A stretch of DNA of 64,000 nt from Lawsonibacter hominis (GTDB taxonomy: Bacteria > Bacillota > Clostridia > Oscillospirales > Oscillospiraceae): NCBI RefSeq assembly GCF_014287895.1, contig NZ_JACOPP010000011.1, forward strand, positions 1 to 64,000. The letters are read 5' to 3'. The position numbers and the translations under genes were made by a program. Under the pieces are notes generated by a model. It had not been told where the DNA came from, searched no databases, and saw only the letters and a program-made list of their open reading frames with translations. Shown here piece by piece: positions 41,399 through 49,760 of this stretch. The first letter of the stretch is position 1, and each line of letters opens with the position of its first letter.

Positions 41399-42400
41399 TT
41401 ACAAAAGTGCAGCATACCAGTAGGTGACCCCTGATTTTGAAAATGCCGTTGCGGCAGAAGTATTTCCACTCACCGTAAAACCAGTGTCTACAATCGCAAT
41501 AGTTGATAATGGACTGTAGTTGGAAATAACCATGGTAGCCTTGTAATAGACCCCGGCACTATTGTAACCGTCCCCTCCAAGGAGCACGGCTTTGGGACGT
41601 TTCCCGAGCAAAATAGTCTGTGCTGCTCCCGTTCCGGTGTACGTTCCAGTAACAATTTTCGGGATAATAGCTGTGTTTTCTTCGCCCGCATACTCGTAAT
41701 AGTATCCGTCCTGCTCGCCTGCATCGGGATAAGCGTTCCGGCTCTCACTGTACACATATCCCGATGACTGCCGGACAACGCTGACTGTATAAGCCGGAGT
41801 AAAATATTGGGTGTAGGTCTTATCGGTCGAGTTGTAGGTGCATACAATCGATGGATTTGGGTCTATGTAGAATACGGATGCAGTGGCGGAACTGTCGTGC
41901 GAAACATACTTTCCGGCCAACAAAGAAATGTATGTTGCTCTGGATTCCTCTATTTGCTGGCCTGTGTATGTAAGCGCAGTCGGATTTACAAGCATGACTT
42001 TGTGGTCAGCGGTTACAGTAACTTCGTTTGCGTAGTATATGGTGTGTGAGTAAGGGAGCTTACCGGCATTAACCGTGACAAATCTGGTGCTGGTTCCCGC
42101 CTGACTGAGTTGATATTGAGACTTCGCCCACTTGTACTGCGTCTCAGCCGTCTTGTTGAGCTGGTTGTTGATGTCCGAAATCGCTTCCGCTACATTTTCC
42201 CACGGCAGGCATGGGATCTGGCTGGCCTGCACCTGATGGGGATTATCCAGATCGGCGGTGTGCCCGGCCAGCAGATTCTGCACCGCCGCCGCGGCCCCGG
42301 CGGTATCCGCGCCCGCCTGTGCCGCCGTTACAGCGTGGGGATTATCCGTCCTTGCCGCATGCTCTGCAGCAGCGCCCTCTCCATGCAGCAGACCTCTCAT
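41399..42400 (-). CDS. Tail fibre / receptor-binding protein
   Basis: A 333-residue protein. Near its start are repeats of the phage-fibre type, ARTDNPHAVTAAQAG and TADLDNPHQVQASQI, followed by a short coiled stretch and a beta-rich Thr/Ser/Tyr half that probably trimerises and contacts the host. ATG at 42400 overlaps the previous stop by 4 bp (ATGA), so a longer in-frame start to 42640 is rejected. Codons are noticeably less GC-rich in the C-terminal half, as often seen in exchanged receptor-binding tips. Confidence 0.82.
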   Translation of the reverse strand: MRGLLHGEGAAAEHAARTDNPHAVTAAQAGADTAGAAAAVQNLLAGHTADLDNPHQVQASQIPCLPWENVAEAISDINNQLNKTAETQYKWAKSQYQLSQAGTSTRFVTVNAGKLPYSHTIYYANEVTVTADHKVMLVNPTALTYTGQQIEESRATYISLLAGKYVSHDSSATASVFYIDPNPSIVCTYNSTDKTYTQYFTPAYTVSVVRQSSGYVYSESRNAYPDAGEQDGYYYEYAGEENTAIIPKIVTGTYTGTGAAQTILLGKRPKAVLLGGDGYNSAGVYYKATMVISNYSPLSTIAIVDTGFTVSGNTSAATAFSKSGVTYWYAALL

Positions 42401-42855
42401 CTCATCACCTCCACCAGGATGGGGACGTCCACCGTGGGCGCTGCGCTCTGCTTGCAGTAAGCCGTCAACGTACCCTCGGCGCTGTCCACATACGGCTCCA
42501 GCGTGTTGTAGGCCGCCCGCTGGCGCCCGGCCAGCTCTGCGTCCGTCGTGCTGCAGGCCGGATACACGTGAGTCACGTCCGTGGCCTTGATGCCGGCCAC
42601 CGCCACGGTCTGGCTCCAGGCTCCGGTACTTCCGGCCCATCCTGCCGTGGTCAGCACAGGCCAGGCACGCAGCAGCGTGCTCATCTCCGGCAGCTGCCCC
42701 GGCAGGATCAGGCCGTCCTCGCCCAGCCCCGCCTTCCCCTCCTCCAGGCCGTGCAGAGCCGCGTCGATGCGGTCTGCATTGTCGTTAAAGTCGCTCACGT
42801 TATAATAGTCAGACGCAGCCGGCTTTTTCAGGTTGTAGTAGTCCGTTTGGGTCAT
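42397..42855 (-). CDS. Tail-fibre N-terminal / baseplate-attachment protein
   Basis: A 152-residue protein opening TQTDYYNLKKPAASDYYNV and then FNDNADRIDAAL, a pattern found at the N-terminus of phage fibre proteins that dock to the baseplate. Ends in a compact beta-rich domain. Overlaps both neighbours by 4 bp. Confidence 0.75.
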   Translation of the reverse strand: MTQTDYYNLKKPAASDYYNVSDFNDNADRIDAALHGLEEGKAGLGEDGLILPGQLPEMSTLLRAWPVLTTAGWAGSTGAWSQTVAVAGIKATDVTHVYPACSTTDAELAGRQRAAYNTLEPYVDSAEGTLTAYCKQSAAPTVDVPILVEVMR

Positions 42856-43388
42856 GTCATACTCCCTCCCCGCAAGGTGTCGTGGGTAAATGCGGCCAGC
42901 CCTCCGTGCGTGTAGGGCGTCAGCATGGCGTGGGTACGGTACAGGATGATGTAGTCGTAATCCAGGTGGGCAGGCTTGATCTCCTCGATGGCGGCAGACA
43001 GATCGTCCATGTTGGGCGGTATCCCGATGGTCCCGGTAAATTTCACGTCAAAGCGGTACTCCTCCGCGTGCTCGATCACGTCCACAGCCCCGTTCGAAAA
43101 GCTCTCCGCAACGCGCTGGATCATGGCCACCGTGGTGGTCCCCTGCCCACGCAGCTTGGACAGGATACGGGTACGCCGCCACTCATGCGGCCTGCTCACG
43201 TCGGTCTCCAGGCCCAGGGCCCGCTCCCAGGCCTCCAGCCCCCAGGTGGCCGTCGCCACGTTGAGTTGTGCCAGCAGGCCGTCCCAGGCCGCCCGGACCG
43301 CCGCGGCCTCCGGGTCCAGCGCCCCCTGAAGGGCAATGACCTCGGCGCTCCGGTCGTAATACCGGGGCAGGTAATCCATCAGTTTCAC
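42852..43388 (-). CDS. DUF2313 (YmfQ-like) baseplate protein
   Basis: A 178-residue protein matching the YmfQ/gpI-like baseplate wedge family: YLPRYYDRSAEVIALQGALDPE, WERALGLETD, and WRRTRILSKLRGQGTTTVAM. It lies directly after the baseplate J gene with a 4-bp overlap, the standard order. Confidence 0.88.
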   Translation of the reverse strand: MKLMDYLPRYYDRSAEVIALQGALDPEAAAVRAAWDGLLAQLNVATATWGLEAWERALGLETDVSRPHEWRRTRILSKLRGQGTTTVAMIQRVAESFSNGAVDVIEHAEEYRFDVKFTGTIGIPPNMDDLSAAIEEIKPAHLDYDYIILYRTHAMLTPYTHGGLAAFTHDTLRGGSMT

Positions 43389-44428
43389 GTCACACTCACC
43401 TCGCCCAGGACCGGGACCTGCTCGGCGCCGATGGACACGTTGCCCGTCCCGCCGTTGACGCTCAGGCTGGTATAATCCACCACGCCGTCAATGTCCAGCA
43501 GGAAAAAGGCGACCCGGTTGTAGAGCAGTGTGTAGCCGCGGAAGGCCAGCTCCCGGATATACTCCCCCAACCGTTCGGCAAAGGCGCTCTCCACGGCCGG
43601 CGCCGTCGTAGTGCCGTCCAGTGTCACGGAGGCGGATACCTCGATGCTCAGGCCCGCGGCGCTGGACACGGTCACCGTCGCCCCGATGGGCCGCTGCGCG
43701 TCGATGTAGGCGGCGCAGGCCGTCACGATCTCGCTGGAGACCGGCTCCTTGTCCGGACCTACGATCAGCACCTTCACGGTACCCGGCCCGTTCCAGAGCG
43801 GCGTGACCTTGGCGTCTCCCACACCGTTGACCTCCTTGGCCCACCGCTCATAGTGATATGTGTTGCCGCTGGTGGCGGGCTTTTGCAGATGCTCGTACAG
43901 ACGCGCGCACAGTGCTGCGTCGGTCTCCTCGTCGGTGCCGCCCTCGGCGTCGGCGTTGCTCCAGCTTTCCAGGCCGGAGATGGTGTTCACCATCTGTGTA
44001 AGCTCCCCTGCCCGGATGTTGTAGGCCCGCCCTACGGCGTCGGCCTCCACGCTGCCCGGATCTGCGCCGCCGGTCAGCGTCACCGGCTCCATCAGGCCAA
44101 ACGCCAGGCCGTCCCCCGTCAGGAAGGCCGTCCCTGCCGGGATCACCGTCCCCGCCCGGCCGGTCAGCGTCAGGGCGGCCCTGGCCCGCGTCCCCGCCTT
44201 GCGGACAATGCCGTACTCGGCGCACCGAAGGTCGATATATCCCCCGCTGCTCTCATCCACATAGGCGATTGGGATCAGCGCGTTCATGGCCTGATAGCAC
44301 TTCCACAGCTCCAGCGCAACGGGGCTTACCATGTCGGACAAAAAGCCGCCCTCGCGCTGCTCCATGGTGCTGCCCACCCGGCTCAAGATCCCGCTTTTGA
44401 TGCTTTCCGGGGTAATGTCCTCAAACAT
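43385..44428 (-). CDS. Baseplate J/gp47-family protein
   Basis: A 347-residue baseplate wedge protein: an N-terminal MFEDITPESIKSGILSRVG, the GYIDLRCAEYGIVRK region, and a late VAFFLLDIDGVVDYTSLSVNG, all typical of gpJ/gp47/XkdT. The ATG at 44428 overlaps the previous gene by 8 bp. Confidence 0.93.
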   Translation of the reverse strand: MFEDITPESIKSGILSRVGSTMEQREGGFLSDMVSPVALELWKCYQAMNALIPIAYVDESSGGYIDLRCAEYGIVRKAGTRARAALTLTGRAGTVIPAGTAFLTGDGLAFGLMEPVTLTGGADPGSVEADAVGRAYNIRAGELTQMVNTISGLESWSNADAEGGTDEETDAALCARLYEHLQKPATSGNTYHYERWAKEVNGVGDAKVTPLWNGPGTVKVLIVGPDKEPVSSEIVTACAAYIDAQRPIGATVTVSSAAGLSIEVSASVTLDGTTTAPAVESAFAERLGEYIRELAFRGYTLLYNRVAFFLLDIDGVVDYTSLSVNGGTGNVSIGAEQVPVLGEVSVT

Positions 44429-44849
44429 GGGCCTCAAGCGCCCCCTTTCCATAAATGCTCGTCAGAGCGCAGGATATCTCCAGCAGGCCGTCCAAAAACG
44501 TTACGGAGATATCGTCCACGCTGCGGATATAGGGATTGATCAGCAGGGCCTCCCGCACATAGCGGATGGCCTCCGCGCGCTTCAGCTCCCCTGTGTAGGG
44601 CTGCCCGATCAGGCTCTCCAGTTCGCTGCCGTAAGCCCAGGTATAGATCTCATAGCGGAACCGCTCCGTGTGAAGGGCTTTCCAGGCCCATACCAGTACC
44701 GCGTCCAGGCCCTGCACCTCTACCGGCTCCCCGCGCAGAAAACGCGGCTGGTTAGCCGCATAGTCCCAGCCGATCTCCACGCACAGGGGCAGCTCCCGGC
44801 CGCCCTCCCAGGCCTGCGGCTGGATCATTGGGAACAGCTGTGTGCTCAT
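44421..44849 (-). CDS. DUF2634 (XkdS-like) baseplate protein
   Basis: A 142-residue protein of the XkdS/gp25-like group: FRYEIYTWAYGSELESLIGQP then YVREALLINPYIRSVDDI. gp25-like proteins link the baseplate hub to the sheath. Start by ATGA overlap with the DUF2577 gene. Confidence 0.88.
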   Translation of the reverse strand: MSTQLFPMIQPQAWEGGRELPLCVEIGWDYAANQPRFLRGEPVEVQGLDAVLVWAWKALHTERFRYEIYTWAYGSELESLIGQPYTGELKRAEAIRYVREALLINPYIRSVDDISVTFLDGLLEISCALTSIYGKGALEAHV

Positions 44850-45235
44850 GGCGTCACCACCCTGCAAATCGCAATGTACCGCTGCCGCCCTTCGATGGGC
44901 AGCAGCAACAGCAGATCGCCTGCCTTGTAGTCCGGCTTGCGCCGGATCAGCCTGCATTCGTCCACTGCTCCGCCGGTCACGGTCATGGCGCTGTGGCTGG
45001 AGTAGGAGCAGGCTGTCTGGATGCTCAGGTCCCCCTTGGGGTCCCTGATTTCAGCCGGTATCTCATAATCCTTTTTCAGCGCGGCGTTCAGCAGCAGCCG
45101 TTCCGGCCCAAGCGTATTACCCTCGGCCAGGACCCGCAGCGGCTCCGGCGAGAGCACCTTTCCCAGGACCAGCGCGTCGGCCGGCGCTCCGCCCGCCAGC
45201 GCGTCTACCAGCATCACATACGGGTTTGCTTCCAT
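44846..45235 (-). CDS. DUF2577 phage protein
   Basis: A 129-residue protein of the DUF2577 family: NPYVMLVDALAGGAPADALVLG at the start and KAGDLLLLLPIEGRQRYIAICRV at the end. Found between XkdQ and XkdS homologues in PBSX-like tails; probably a small baseplate hub component. Confidence 0.85.
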   Translation of the reverse strand: MEANPYVMLVDALAGGAPADALVLGKVLSPEPLRVLAEGNTLGPERLLLNAALKKDYEIPAEIRDPKGDLSIQTACSYSSHSAMTVTGGAVDECRLIRRKPDYKAGDLLLLLPIEGRQRYIAICRVVTP

Positions 45236-45247
45236 GTTCCCTCCTGC

Positions 45248-46246
45248 TCAGGCGTCCAACAGCTTTCCCGCCTCCTGCTCGTCCATCAGGTTGCGGAAGT
45301 TCAGCGTCAGCTTACACTGATAGAGCCCGTTTTTCCATGTATGTGTGTCCGCATCGATCCAAAACAGGCCGTAAACGCCGGTATAGGGCTCCCGAACCAC
45401 CACGCACTCTCCGGCGATCAGGGCCGGATTGCCCAGGCAGGACACCGTGACCGTCTGGCTGACCGCGCCGTCCTCCAGCAGCCGCCGGGCCTGTTTGGCC
45501 GTATCCTGTCCCTCAGCCTGCTGAAGGTATGCCTGCATCAGCCCGTAGAGGCCCACGGCCTCCCCGTCCTTCTGTTCGGATACCCTGGCGCCGTTTTTGT
45601 CGTAGATGGCCACCTGATTGACCATATTTTCCACGCTCTCCGAGACCGATGCGCTGATCAGGTTGCTGCCCGGACGGAGCACCAGGGTGCGCTCTCCCTG
45701 TTTTTTTTCGACGACTTCCAGCGCGGCGCCCCGGAAGCGGATCTGATACCGCCCCCCGGTCTGCTCCGCCGCCAGGGTATAGCCGGTTTGGATGATCTTG
45801 TACAGGCTCACCCCGGGGAAATTGCGGGAGACCGGCACTCCCGTGGATGCCAGCGCGCCCACGGAGATCCCGAAGTCCCCGCAGACCCGCCTGGTAATGG
45901 ATTCCGGCGTCTGATTGGTGAACAGGTAGGCGGCCTCGTTGCGCTTGAGATAGATTCCCCGGTCAAAACAGCCCAGGCCGATCCCGCCGCCGCCGGTGTC
46001 CTTATCACGTGAAAACACGAAGCCGTCGAATAAAAGCTCCCCGTTTCGGAACAGCTGCGCCCCGTCCCCCAATGAACAGGGGATCACCGGCAGGCGCTTG
46101 TCCACCGGGGAGGCCGTCAGGGACACATCCAGCGTCCTCCCCACCTGCTTCCCGTTGCCCGCCCAGGTGCATGACTGCATCAGCGCCGTTGCGTCCTGCG
46201 TCCCCGCGCCGGTCGTGAGCAGCAGCTTCAGCGTATCATCCTTCAA
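45248..46246 (-). CDS. xkdQ: XkdQ-like tail hub protein
   Basis: A 332-residue protein of the XkdQ/YqbQ (gp27/gpD hub-like) family: GDGAQLFRNGELLFDGFVFSR, NQTPESITRRVCGDFGI, and NMVNQVAIYDKNG. It forms the central tail hub together with the LysM protein encoded just upstream, which it overlaps by 11 bp. Confidence 0.9.
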   Translation of the reverse strand: MKDDTLKLLLTTGAGTQDATALMQSCTWAGNGKQVGRTLDVSLTASPVDKRLPVIPCSLGDGAQLFRNGELLFDGFVFSRDKDTGGGGIGLGCFDRGIYLKRNEAAYLFTNQTPESITRRVCGDFGISVGALASTGVPVSRNFPGVSLYKIIQTGYTLAAEQTGGRYQIRFRGAALEVVEKKQGERTLVLRPGSNLISASVSESVENMVNQVAIYDKNGARVSEQKDGEAVGLYGLMQAYLQQAEGQDTAKQARRLLEDGAVSQTVTVSCLGNPALIAGECVVVREPYTGVYGLFWIDADTHTWKNGLYQCKLTLNFRNLMDEQEAGKLLDA

Positions 46247-47030
46247 GACGGTTCAGCGCCTCCTGCGCAAGGTTTTTGACCGCGGGCCCGGCCTGGAACT
46301 TAAATTGTCCCACCGTCTGGTCAAACGTCACCGCAGTCGCCTCCGCCGCCTTCTGGGACAGCGGCTTCTGCTCCGCAGCCCGGGCGGCGGGCAGCTTGTC
46401 CGCGTCCGGCAGCTTCAGCACCTGGCCCGGGTAGATCCGGTTCGGGTTGCAGATACCATTGGCGGCGGCCAGTTTTCCGTACAGGGATGCGTCGCCGTAG
46501 AATCTCCGGGCAATACCTGACAGCGTATCCCCGGCCTGCACCGTGTAGGCCGTCTGTTTTTCCGGCTGGGTCTCCACAGCTCTGGCCTGGTTCCCGGTGG
46601 CTTTCTGCTCCACGGTCTCCGCCGACAGCGTCCGGTACCCGCGCAGGGGGATCGTGCAGTAGATATCGTTGGTACCGTCCTGCTCCCGGTACCGGATGGG
46701 GTCCAGGATCACAGCGGCGTTGACCGGCGTGTCCGAGACGATGAAGCGCAGTACGGTCCCCGCGTCGCTCCACTTTTCCAGCCGCTCCAGATAGACAAAC
46801 GGGTTCGTGCCGGCGCCCGGCTGATTAAATGGGTAGGCATGGGCGGGCAGCAGGCACTCCAGTTCTACATCCAGGAGCACGGCGCTTCCCGGCAGATTCA
46901 CATCGCCCGCCTCGTGCATGGTCAGCGGGTTGGCCTTCCGCCCGTGCTCCACGTCATAGCTGGAGGGCGTGACCGGGAGCACCAGCTCCTCCCCTGTTTC
47001 CGTATCCTTGAAAATGAATTTCCGCAGCAT
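46236..47030 (-). CDS. LysM-domain tail protein (XkdP-like)
   Basis: A 264-residue protein. The N-terminal half is a phage tail-tip domain (FKDTETGEELVLPVTPSSYDV). The middle carries one LysM repeat: TVQAGDTLSGIARRFYGDAS then LAAANGICNPNRIYPGQVLKLP, which should bind peptidoglycan at the tail tip. It follows the tape measure gene, as in PBSX. Confidence 0.9.
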   Translation of the reverse strand: MLRKFIFKDTETGEELVLPVTPSSYDVEHGRKANPLTMHEAGDVNLPGSAVLLDVELECLLPAHAYPFNQPGAGTNPFVYLERLEKWSDAGTVLRFIVSDTPVNAAVILDPIRYREQDGTNDIYCTIPLRGYRTLSAETVEQKATGNQARAVETQPEKQTAYTVQAGDTLSGIARRFYGDASLYGKLAAANGICNPNRIYPGQVLKLPDADKLPAARAAEQKPLSQKAAEATAVTFDQTVGQFKFQAGPAVKNLAQEALNRLEG

Positions 47031-47061
47031 GGGCGTCTCTCCCTTCCTGTCGCGCGATCCG

Positions 47062-49044
47062 CTATGGCTCTGCCAGCAGCGCCGCCCGGCGCACCTCGTT
47101 GGCGAATTTTCGGGCCAGCTTGTCCAGGTCGGCTTCCTCCCGTACCGTAACAGGTCCGTTCAGGTTCAGGTTCACGCTGCCCGCGCCCGCATCCGCCGCC
47201 CGCGCCTGGGCGGCGGTCTGCACCCGTTCGCCCTCGTGCAGCAGCGCGGGGAAATCGTCGTAGGGCACCCGGTCCAGCCCGTAGGCATACCGGTGATAGT
47301 TGCTGGCGCCGCCGCCGGTCCGCCGTTCGCCCCGCGTGACGGATGCGTTCCCCGCAAGTGCCGCCGCAAGGCCTCTGGTGTACCATTGGCCGCGCTCATA
47401 GCCTGCGTCCCAGTAATCAGAGTTCATGCCCGCATCGCTGCGGATTCCTTCCACAAGCGTCATCTCCGCTGCCAGGGCCTCCTGGGCTCCCTCGCTGGCG
47501 TTGTACTCGTCCATCCCCCTGACCTTGGCCTGCATCAGGATACGGCCCATCTCGGCCGCATCGTCCTCCGCCTTGGCCCGCTGGTAGTCCTCGCCCTCCA
47601 TGGCGGCGTTCACCGCTTCGCGGATATAGCGCTCCTTTTCGTTTTCCAGCTGTGCCTGCCATGCTCCGATGGCCCGGTTCGCCTCGTCCTGGGCTCCGGC
47701 CGCCAGCCACTCCGTCTGGGCCTGGATGCCCTTCTTGCGCGTCTCGTTATAGCCGATGCCGTAGGCTTCTTCGGCGTTGGCCTCGGCGTCCTCCAGGTTG
47801 CCCATCATCCCTTCATAGGTGCTGGCCATGCGCTCGGACAGGCCTCCGTACTGCTCCTGCATGTAGGTCAGCAGCGCTTCCACCGCATCGGACCCGCGGA
47901 TCGCTCCGGACGACACCTTTCCCGCGACCGTGGCCGCGTCGCCCCACTGCGAAAGGGCCTCGTATACGTCGATCCCACGCTCTGAAAAATAATTGAGGTA
48001 CTCCTGCGTGGTTTTGTCCGTGAGCTGCATGCGGGACAGCCCGGCGATCAGCACCCCATTGTCGCTGGAATCCAGAGACAGCGCTGCGGAGGTATCCGAA
48101 AGGGTCTTGAGCATATCCAGCGTCCGGTCCGCCCCGAAGGGTTTTACCATGCTTTTTGCGTAGCTGGTGATCTCGTCATAGGTGTAGTTGGTGGCGGCCG
48201 CCATGGCTTTCACCTCGTCCAGAAAGGCCCCGGCCGACGCATCGCCTCCCAGCAGGGTGGCAAAGGCCAGCTGTTTCTGCTCCCGGCTGCCGGCAATGCC
48301 GGAGCCGGACGTGATCGCCTCATCCCGCGCGGAGATCTGCGCCTCAGCCGCATCCTGCACATAGCTTTTAAAGGCGTCGTCCCTGGCCGCGAAGATCTCA
48401 CTCCCGCCCGATATGGCCCCCGAAAGCCCGCCGACCAGTGCGCCGATTGCGATTCCGGGCAGGCCGAGCGCCGCTCCCATCATGCCCCCGGATACGGCTC
48501 CTGACAAAACGGAGGACGCGAAGCGTGCTTCCGGCTCCCCGATCGCGCTGCTGAGAAAGCTGCCGCCCGCCTGAGCGATCGCATCTCCTACCTGCCGGCT
48601 GAGCCCGGCCGACAGAAGGCCCTTCAGCAATCCGGATGCGCCGCTCCCCTCGCTTCCGCCGGAATTTCCGGTCTTCCGCAGCTCGTCCCGGTAGCTCATC
48701 AGGGATTTGCGGCTGCTGTTCATGGCGCTTTCCGTATCCTTTAGTCTGGCTTTATACTCCTCCTGCTCCTTGATGGCCTCGTCCAGGATGCCCTTGTGGA
48801 GCTCATCACCGAATTTTTTGTACGCGGTCCTGGCCTCCGAGACCTTCTTATTGCTGGCCTCCAGTGCGGATTTCCACCTGGATGCGTCCGCCGTCAGGGC
48901 CTTCTGTTCCTTTTCGTAGGCCGCGCAGGTCTGTTCCAGCGCCTGCATGGCTTTGTCAAAGGCTTTTGTATTATTGCCCATGGCCTTCATGGTCGGTGAC
49001 ATTTTGTCGTACAGCGTCATGACGATGCCGACTTCCTCCGCCAT
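47062..49044 (-). CDS. Tail tape measure protein
   Basis: A 660-residue tape measure: opening MAEEVGIVMTLYDKMSPTMKAM, coiled coils over about residues 25-125, a Gly/Ala-rich hydrophobic stretch near 145-215 (SAGLSRQVGDAIAQAGGSFL and following), then a mixed region. It sets tail length and likely reaches the host membrane. The start at 49044 is fixed by AGCGGAGGTGATCCT. At 660 residues it predicts a fairly short tail. It is separated from the chaperone gene by about 550 bp holding unrelated sequence. Confidence 0.9.
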   Translation of the reverse strand: MAEEVGIVMTLYDKMSPTMKAMGNNTKAFDKAMQALEQTCAAYEKEQKALTADASRWKSALEASNKKVSEARTAYKKFGDELHKGILDEAIKEQEEYKARLKDTESAMNSSRKSLMSYRDELRKTGNSGGSEGSGASGLLKGLLSAGLSRQVGDAIAQAGGSFLSSAIGEPEARFASSVLSGAVSGGMMGAALGLPGIAIGALVGGLSGAISGGSEIFAARDDAFKSYVQDAAEAQISARDEAITSGSGIAGSREQKQLAFATLLGGDASAGAFLDEVKAMAAATNYTYDEITSYAKSMVKPFGADRTLDMLKTLSDTSAALSLDSSDNGVLIAGLSRMQLTDKTTQEYLNYFSERGIDVYEALSQWGDAATVAGKVSSGAIRGSDAVEALLTYMQEQYGGLSERMASTYEGMMGNLEDAEANAEEAYGIGYNETRKKGIQAQTEWLAAGAQDEANRAIGAWQAQLENEKERYIREAVNAAMEGEDYQRAKAEDDAAEMGRILMQAKVRGMDEYNASEGAQEALAAEMTLVEGIRSDAGMNSDYWDAGYERGQWYTRGLAAALAGNASVTRGERRTGGGASNYHRYAYGLDRVPYDDFPALLHEGERVQTAAQARAADAGAGSVNLNLNGPVTVREEADLDKLARKFANEVRRAALLAEP

Positions 49045-49058
49045 AGGATCACCTCCGC

Positions 49059-49086
49059 TTGACATCCGCCGGATCTGCGATATACT
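49059..49086 (+). promoter_or_regulatory. Plus-strand promoter inside the tail module
   Basis: TTGACA (49059-49064), 16-bp spacer, TATACT (49081-49086), running against the late operon and driving the small membrane protein at 49112. Confidence 0.7.
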
Positions 49087-49111
49087 GGAAATAAAAAAGG
49101 GGGGCGTGCTT

Positions 49112-49330
49112 ATGTTTTGGGTGAGGTTCCGCAGCGGGGCATATGGGTTTCGCGGTTTTCTATGGCTCTGCCTCGGGATGTCCGGTCTGTTCACGGTTTC
49201 AATCGGCCCGCTCCTGGCCTGTTCCGGCTATCCCGGCCTGAGCGTCCTGTTCCTCCTTGTGACCCTTGCCCTGCTGCCGCTTTGCATTTGGGTCTCCGGC
49301 GATCCGCATAAAGGCGAGCCGCCGCAATGA
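49112..49330 (+). CDS. Small membrane protein on the opposite strand (moron candidate)
   Basis: A 72-residue protein with two hydrophobic helices (about 15-35 and 42-62: FRGFLWLCLGMSGLFTVS and LSVLFLLVTLALLPLCIWVS) and a short charged tail. It has its own promoter, AAAAAGGGGGG ahead of the ATG, and a G/C stem right after the stop (49334-49353). Orientation, promoter and terminator all set it apart from the tail genes. That suggests a cargo gene expressed from the lysogen. No family recognised; membrane protection or superinfection exclusion is only a guess. Confidence 0.65.
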   Translation: MFWVRFRSGAYGFRGFLWLCLGMSGLFTVSIGPLLACSGYPGLSVLFLLVTLALLPLCIWVSGDPHKGEPPQ

Positions 49331-49333
49331 TCC

Positions 49334-49592
49334 GCCGCCCCGTCCGGGGCGGCTTCAAGCGGTCGAAAACCCCTCTGGAGAAGAGCCTCGCCGAGTTCCG
49401 TCGTCCGCAGACGACGGAAGAAAAGGAATCTCCGTCATTTCCGGCGACATGTGCGTCGGAAATGACACCTCTCATGACGGACAGGGCGACTTTTCTGCAA
49501 GAATCGAGCCCTGTCCGTCATGCATCCCCCTGTCGAAAAAGGCCCTTGCCCTTTTTCGACAGGCTGCCGCCGCCCCGGCCGGGGCGGCTTTT
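49334..49592 (-). repeat. Intergenic modular repeat, copy 4, inside the prophage
   Basis: Five or six hairpins in 260 bp, including GCCGCCCC/GGGGCGGC at both ends, a TGTCGAAAAAGG/CCTTTTTCGACA stem and a 23-bp CATGACGGACAGGGC-type inverted repeat. Read on the minus strand its blocks follow the order of the 35.5-kb copy: TCGAAAAAGG stem, CTCGATTCTTGCAG, TGAGAGGTGTCATTTCC, TTCCGTCGTCTGCGG, ending TTTTCGAC. No gene seen. Confidence 0.65.
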
Positions 49593-49760
49593 TTAACGCC
49601 GTCCCGGCCTGTGATCGATTTCATAGGACGCCAGCGCCGCCACCAGATCCCGGAAGCCGGGCGGCTTCAGATAGAACTCGTCCGGCTTCCAGCCCTTGGT
49701 GTGAAACAGGTAATACACCAGTCCCAGCTCCGGGTCGCTGCCGTCCTCTATTCGTTTTTT
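49593..49760 (-). CDS. Frameshift extension of the tail assembly chaperone (GT-like product)
   Basis: The -1 frame after the slippery site at 49760-49754 stays open for 53 codons, beginning RIEDGSDPELGLVYYLFHTKG and ending DHRPGRR. Joined to the chaperone it makes a protein of about 178 residues. It has no usable start of its own: the in-frame codons upstream lie inside the chaperone gene without a ribosome binding site. I therefore read it as the T part of a G/GT pair, as in lambda and many other tailed phages. Confidence 0.8.
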   Translation of the reverse strand, partial: KKRIEDGSDPELGLVYYLFHTKGWKPDEFYLKPPGFRDLVAALASYEIDHRPGRR

